Assembly (NCBI GenBank): GCA_016190585.1
Contig: JACPQH010000021.1
Location: forward strand, 1 to 23,482
DNA from: Chloroflexota bacterium
Lineage (GTDB): Bacteria; Chloroflexota; Dehalococcoidia; Dehalococcoidales; RBG-16-60-22
Direction of reading: 5' to 3'
Length of the DNA stretch: 23,482 bases
Positions 19,916-23,482 of this stretch are shown here, piece after piece (position 1 is the stretch's first letter; each line of letters begins with the position of its first letter). The notes below the pieces were generated by a model. The model made no database searches, was not told the origin of the DNA, and was given only the letters and a program-made list of their open reading frames with translations. The position numbers were made by a program, and so were the translations under genes.

Positions 19916-20362
19916 TTATGCCGGTGTATCCGTCCTGGACGGCAGGGAAATCACCGCCCGGCCCTTGCTCGTGCGCTCCCCCTTCTCCCGGTTCTCGATC
20001 CAGAACTCGCACTCGGCGTAGTTCGCGCCGTCAAGCGCGTATTTCCGGTCAACCACCGCCCTTATCACCAGGGTGTTCCCCACCCGGTCCACGCCCCGGA
20101 ACTGCCCGCTGAGCTTCTTTAAAAAACCCCGCGCCCCGTACCAGTCGGAGAAGAAACGGTCTACCAGCGCCATCTTCAGCGGAGCCATGACGATAGGGTA
20201 GTCCAGCCCGCGGAACCTGGCCGCTTCGATGTCATGGTGTATCGGCGAGAGGTCGCCGGAGCCCGAGGCGAACTTGACGACCATCGTCATGCCCACCTTC
20301 TCCTCCTGGGAAGGCAGTTCCAGGCCCGGGCTAACATCCTCGAAGTAAATCTGTTCTGTCAC
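19916..20362 (-). CDS. MaoC-like dehydratase, catalytic subunit
   Basis: This 148-residue hot-dog protein carries the hydratase-2 motif FASGSGDLSPIHHD (31-44). The catalytic D37 and H42 are present; Ser replaces the usual Asn in DxNPxH. It should hydrate an enoyl-CoA and is likely the active half of a two-part enzyme with the upstream MaoC-N protein. The GTG start has GGAGG 5 nt before it. The gap to the upstream gene is 18 bp, so they form an operon. It ends this operon. About 230 bp without a gene follow before the NDH-2 fusion. Confidence 0.88.
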   Translation of the reverse strand: MTEQIYFEDVSPGLELPSQEEKVGMTMVVKFASGSGDLSPIHHDIEAARFRGLDYPIVMAPLKMALVDRFFSDWYGARGFLKKLSGQFRGVDRVGNTLVIRAVVDRKYALDGANYAECEFWIENREKGERTSKGRAVISLPSRTDTPA

Positions 20363-20380
20363 CTGAACCTCCGCTCCCGG

Positions 20381-20890
20381 TTAGTCGAAGAAAAAAAAGT
20401 GCAGCTTCTCCTCGCAGACGAGCTCGCCGCGCTGGTTGGTAATGGTGGTGGTGGCGGTGGCGTGGATCGCCGGCCCGGTCTTGATTCTCTTTTCGCTGAT
20501 TTCGGTCAGCTCTCGCTTGTAGGTGAGCACGTCGCCGGGGCGGATGGGGGTGAAGAACTCGATATCCTCGCCGATGTCGAGGCCCCGCGCCGTCCCGAAC
20601 AGCTTCATCAGTTCGTCCACCTCGGGGTTGTCGGTGCCGAAGGGCACCGGCAGCAGCGTTCCCCGGGCGATGTGGAAAGGGGCGTAGAAAAAGGTCGGCG
20701 GGGCGATCATGCCGCCGTAAGGCCCCGTCCGCGCCTGGTCGCTGTCCTTATAAAGGGGGTTCATGTTGGCGGTCGCCTCGCAATAGCGCTCGATCTGCGA
20801 TTTCTCCACCGGCCGTACCTTCCCGGCCTGGTCCATCAGCTGGCGCCCCAGCAGGGCTTTAATCCGGTCTGTCAGCAGGCTCTCGCTCAT
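20381..20890 (-). CDS. MaoC N-terminal-like (FAS1-type) dehydratase subunit, non-catalytic
   Basis: This 169-residue hot-dog protein resembles MaoC_dehydrat_N domains. At the position of the hydratase motif it has YCEATANMNPLYKD (36-49): the Asp and His are missing, so it is probably a substrate-binding partner. GGMIAPPTFFY (59-69) is a typical family segment. Pairs of this type form heteromeric enoyl-CoA hydratases, as in the mycobacterial ChsH1-ChsH2 pair. GGGAG lies 7 nt before the ATG. It lies 15 bp from the SDR gene, in the same operon. Confidence 0.85.
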   Translation of the reverse strand: MSESLLTDRIKALLGRQLMDQAGKVRPVEKSQIERYCEATANMNPLYKDSDQARTGPYGGMIAPPTFFYAPFHIARGTLLPVPFGTDNPEVDELMKLFGTARGLDIGEDIEFFTPIRPGDVLTYKRELTEISEKRIKTGPAIHATATTTITNQRGELVCEEKLHFFFFD

Positions 20891-20905
20891 CGCTTCGCTC
20901 CCAGG

Positions 20906-21790
20906 TCAAATCTTCTTCAGCACCGTGCCGCGCATCCGCCGGACGACCTCGTCGACAGTGAAGAAGCCGTCCTCTTTCTCGATGAGGTCCTTCTCCCCGG
21001 GGTCGGTGTACAGGCTTACCTTGTTCCCCCGGATACGGAAGACCTGGCCGCTGATGTCCCGGGCTGCCTCGCTGGCCAGGTAAACGATGAAAGCGGCCCC
21101 GGACTCCGGCGGCGGCGGTTCCAGCAGGCTGAATTTCGTGTCTTTGGCTGTCGCGCCGAGCTCGTAGCGCATCTTGTTCCAGGTCAGGGCCTCGTCGCTT
21201 AGCGTCATGCGGGTCGCGGCCACCGGCGCGTAGGCGTTGCAGGTCACGCCGTCCCGCGCCATGTCCATGGCGGCGCACTTGGTCAGCGAGACCACTCCGC
21301 CCTTCGCCGCCGCGTAGTCGGCGCCCCCCATCGTCCCCAGGAAGGCGGGTGAGATGGTGTTGATGATGCGGCCGTATTTCTGCGCCCGCATGACCTCGAC
21401 AGCGTGCCTCATGGTGTTGAAGGTGCCTTTCAGGGACGAGTCAATCGTCCTGTCCCACTCGTCCTCCGATATTTCCCAGACCCACTTGCGCAGGATGGTG
21501 CCGGCGTTGTTCACCAGGATGTCCAGCCGCCCGAAGCTGTCGACCGCGGTAACCACCATCCGGCGGGCCGTCTCGAACTCCGAGACGTCGCCGTAAAACG
21601 GCACGGCCCGGCCGCCCGCCTCCGTAATCTCCCGGGCGGCCGATCCCGCATCGCCCCCGGCCGTCCCCGGCTTGCGGTTATTGGTCACCACCGCCGCCCC
21701 TTCCTTGGCCAGGGCGACGGCGATGGCCTTGCCGATGCCCTGGCCGGAGCCGGTAACGATAGCCGTTTTTCCCTCTAACAGACCTGTCAT
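20906..21790 (-). CDS. Short-chain dehydrogenase, probable 3-hydroxyacyl-CoA dehydrogenase
   Basis: The 294-residue SDR has the cofactor motif TGSGQGIG (13-20), NNAG (94-97) and a complete catalytic triad: S147 (ISPAF), Y159 and K163 (YAAAK). It resembles the multifunctional-enzyme (HSD17B4-type) SDRs, and a C-terminal extension beyond the usual ~250 residues is present. Context with a dehydrogenase and a hydratase suggests oxidation of 3-hydroxyacyl-CoA. The ATG at 21790 has GGGAGGG 4 nt upstream; an ATG five codons earlier is an alternative. Confidence 0.88.
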   Translation of the reverse strand: MTGLLEGKTAIVTGSGQGIGKAIAVALAKEGAAVVTNNRKPGTAGGDAGSAAREITEAGGRAVPFYGDVSEFETARRMVVTAVDSFGRLDILVNNAGTILRKWVWEISEDEWDRTIDSSLKGTFNTMRHAVEVMRAQKYGRIINTISPAFLGTMGGADYAAAKGGVVSLTKCAAMDMARDGVTCNAYAPVAATRMTLSDEALTWNKMRYELGATAKDTKFSLLEPPPPESGAAFIVYLASEAARDISGQVFRIRGNKVSLYTDPGEKDLIEKEDGFFTVDEVVRRMRGTVLKKI

Positions 21791-21891
21791 GTCGCCCTCC
21801 CCCATTATCCCCGACGATTAATCACCCTATGGCTGGCATTGTGCCGCAATTCAATCCCCGCCCCATCGACGGGAGGGTCAGGATGATGGCG

Positions 21892-23061
21892 TTAGTCCTT
21901 CAGCAGGTTCCGGGCGATGACCCACTCCAGGAGCTCGGTGCCGCCTTCACCGATGGTATAGAGCCGCACGTCCCGGTACATCATCTCCAGGGGCAGGTCC
22001 CGCGTGTAGCCCAGACCGCCGTGGATCTGCATGGCGTCGTTGATGATGCGCACCGCCCGCTCGGTGGCGAAGGCCTTGATCATCATCGCCTTGACGTTGA
22101 TGTCCTTCCCCTCGTCGGCGTCCGTGGCCGCGTCCCAGATCATCAGCCTGGAGGCGTAGATGTCTTCTTCAGCGTGGGTGATCATGTTCTGGATCGTCTG
22201 CCGGCGGGCAAGCGGCTCGCCGAAGGTAACCCTTTTCTTGGCGTAATCCTTCGCCATCTTCAGCGCCCGCTGGGCGACGCCGATGCAGGTAGCGGCGCAC
22301 TCGATGCGCGTGGCGCCCAGCTCTGAGGCGGCGACCTCAAGGCCGTGGCCTGCCTCGCCGAAGAGGTTCTCCGCGGGCACCCGGCAATCGTTAAGCTCGA
22401 CCTCGTACGAGTGCAGGCTCCGGCGGCCCATCAGCGGTATCTGCCGTACCAGTTTAAGTCCGGGGTTGTTCCGTTCCACGATAAAGCAGCTTATGCCGCC
22501 CTTGCGCCTTTTCTCCCAGTCGGAAACTGCCAGCACCAGCCCGAAGTGGGAAACGTCGATGGCCGTGACATAGGTCTTCCGGCCGTTTAATACCCACGAG
22601 TTGCCGTCCTTCACCGCCCTGGTCTCGATAGCCCCCAGGTCGGAGCCGGCATTAGGCTCGGTGAGCGCCATGAAGCATTCCTGCTCGCCGCGAAGCACGG
22701 GCAGGAAATACTTGTCTATCTGCTGCCTGGTCGCGTGGGCAAACTCGCCGCCCTTGCCCATGCCGGAACGCGGGCCGCCGACGATGCCCCCCGTCAGCCC
22801 CACCGCGATGCTTACCTGGCCCAGCTCCTCGCAGGCCAGCACCCGGCCCAGGGTGTTCACCCCGCCGCCGCCGTACTCCCTGGGCATCGTGTAGTTCCAC
22901 AGACCCAGCGCCACCGCCTTTTTCTTCAGCGGCAGCCGGATATCGTCCGGGAACTCGTCCGTGGTTTCTACCTGCTTTTCTACGGGCAGCAGCTCCTCCT
23001 GGACGAACTTTCTGACCGTTGCCTGCAGCATTTTCAGGTCTTCAGGTATCGGGAAACCCAT
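21892..23061 (-). CDS. Acyl-CoA dehydrogenase
   Basis: This 389-residue flavoenzyme catalyses alpha,beta-dehydrogenation of an acyl-CoA. The signature ALTEPNAGSDLG (132-143) and QIHGGLGY (345-352) are clear. The position normally holding the catalytic Glu (as in YEGT) reads IGEGGTE, so E372 is likely the base. Electrons would go to an ETF (not in the window). Its specific substrate is unknown. AAGGAGG lies 8 nt before the ATG. It leads the operon, 101 bp before the SDR gene; no promoter was noticed in that gap. Confidence 0.94.
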   Translation of the reverse strand: MGFPIPEDLKMLQATVRKFVQEELLPVEKQVETTDEFPDDIRLPLKKKAVALGLWNYTMPREYGGGGVNTLGRVLACEELGQVSIAVGLTGGIVGGPRSGMGKGGEFAHATRQQIDKYFLPVLRGEQECFMALTEPNAGSDLGAIETRAVKDGNSWVLNGRKTYVTAIDVSHFGLVLAVSDWEKRRKGGISCFIVERNNPGLKLVRQIPLMGRRSLHSYEVELNDCRVPAENLFGEAGHGLEVAASELGATRIECAATCIGVAQRALKMAKDYAKKRVTFGEPLARRQTIQNMITHAEEDIYASRLMIWDAATDADEGKDINVKAMMIKAFATERAVRIINDAMQIHGGLGYTRDLPLEMMYRDVRLYTIGEGGTELLEWVIARNLLKD

Positions 23062-23178
23062 GTCTCTATCCTCCTTTATATGTTTTGTGGCGGTGCTTCA
23101 AGGCGGGGAATTCCAGGCTAGTATTTCCCTCTGGCAGGAAGCCGGAAAGACAAATAATCTGTCAACCTCAGCCATTAA

Positions 23179-23206
23179 ATTAGACTATCAGGGGATGTCG
23201 TGTCAA
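23179..23206 (-). promoter_or_regulatory. Candidate promoter of the acyl-CoA operon
   Basis: TTGACA (23201-23206) and TCTAAT (23179-23184) on the minus strand are 16 nt apart. The start near 23172 would leave a leader of about 110 nt before the acyl-CoA dehydrogenase. Confidence 0.6.
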
Positions 23207-23266
23207 GTAAGCAAGCACCATCTTATTGCTCAATCCTGGTTGCTGTCAGACTTGCCTCACCCCAAA

Positions 23267-23323
23267 CCCCTCTCCATCCTGTAACTTTGGTGCCGCGCAA
23301 AGCTATGTATGGATAGAGAGGGG
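23267..23323. repeat. Imperfect inverted repeat
   Basis: CCCCTCTCCATCC (23267-23279) and GGATAGAGAGGGG (23311-23323) pair at 12 of 13 positions around a 31-nt loop. This is a member of the dispersed C-rich repeat family also seen near 2384-2420. No coding frame is convincing here. Confidence 0.6.
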
Positions 23324-23388
23324 AGTTAGGAAGCGAGGGGGCGAAGCCATCTCGCCAATACTCTCCCCCGCTCCATGTTTGGGAGTAA

Positions 23389-23414
23389 TGATATGGTCTA
23401 ATACAACGGACACC
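23389..23414 (+). mobile_element. Left end of an IS3-family-like element (partial)
   Basis: A sequence starting TGATATGG and ending in CGGACACC resembles IS3-family terminal inverted repeats, which often begin with TG and carry GGACACC. It lies 42 bp before a start codon for an IS3-like orfA. The right end is outside the window, so the element's size and intactness cannot be judged. Confidence 0.45.
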
Positions 23415-23456
23415 AAAAGAAGAGGGATATAATGGGATGTATAGGAGTTGTTCGAA

Positions 23457-23482
23457 ATGAGCGCAAGAAAACAATTCACGAA
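23457..23482 (+). CDS. Start of an IS3-type transposase orfA (partial)
   Basis: The first eight codons, MSARKQFT, match the usual basic start of IS3 orfA proteins (MSxARKxFT/S). AGGAG lies 9 nt before the ATG. The gene runs off the right edge, so nothing else can be checked. A TATAAT is visible near 23427-23432, in the correct position for an element promoter. Confidence 0.45.

Overview
The window is about 23.5 kb of GC-rich bacterial chromosome. No taxon can be proven from sequence alone. The mix of a compact panBCD operon with a DUF2520 reductase, anaerobe-style flavoproteins, acyl-CoA genes, near-consensus sigma-70 promoters and many dispersed intergenic repeats fits Chloroflexota, perhaps Dehalococcoidia; this is inference. 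It could come from a metagenome assembly.

Layout. (1) 1-200: a minus-strand tRNA-Phe/tRNA-Gly pair with its own promoter. (2) 198-541: intergenic DNA with dispersed repeats. (3) 542-3874: a minus-strand pantothenate operon transcribed as DUF2520 reductase (probable ketopantoate reductase), panD, panB, panC. A TTGACA-17-TACAAT promoter and a leader with a terminator-like hairpin precede it. (4) 3911-5305: a COG2509-like FAD dehydrogenase. It is divergent from an XRE regulator at 5526-5915, with a double TTCTAGAA palindrome between them. (5) 6006-15549: a remnant prophage or phage-derived island, nearly all minus strand. In transcription order it holds two small proteins, the large terminase, (an opposite-strand surface protein gene), a Cys-rich HTH protein, a truncated portal, a short inverted segment, a truncated Ig/beta-type protein, a LamG protein, a small protein, a connector/adaptor, a two-helix membrane protein, a tail-hub-like protein and a small beta protein. 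No integrase, major capsid protein, tape measure or lysin is visible. (6) 15614-17067, plus strand: a coiled-coil zinc-ribbon protein and the RNase P RNA gene, each with a good promoter. (7) 17074-19683, minus: an 869-residue fusion of a geranylgeranyl-reductase-like flavoprotein with a type II NADH dehydrogenase. (8) 19916-23061, minus: an acyl-CoA dehydrogenase, SDR, MaoC-N, MaoC operon. (9) 23062-23482: repeats and the left end of an IS3-like element running off the window.

How the genes work together. The four pan-region proteins would supply pantothenate, given ketoisovalerate and aspartate. The acyl-CoA operon covers dehydrogenation, hydration (by a two-subunit hot-dog hydratase) and 3-hydroxyacyl oxidation; no thiolase lies in the window. 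The flavoprotein fusion probably feeds NADH electrons to a quinone and may also act on an isoprenoid chain. The phage island looks decayed: two head or tail genes are cut at the ends of an approximately 670-bp inverted block, yet the other genes keep open frames and strong ribosome binding sites.

The most interesting items are the flavoprotein fusion, the inverted block, the pan leader, the surface protein gene nested between phage genes, and an SOS-box-like operator inside the promoter of the phage regulator.
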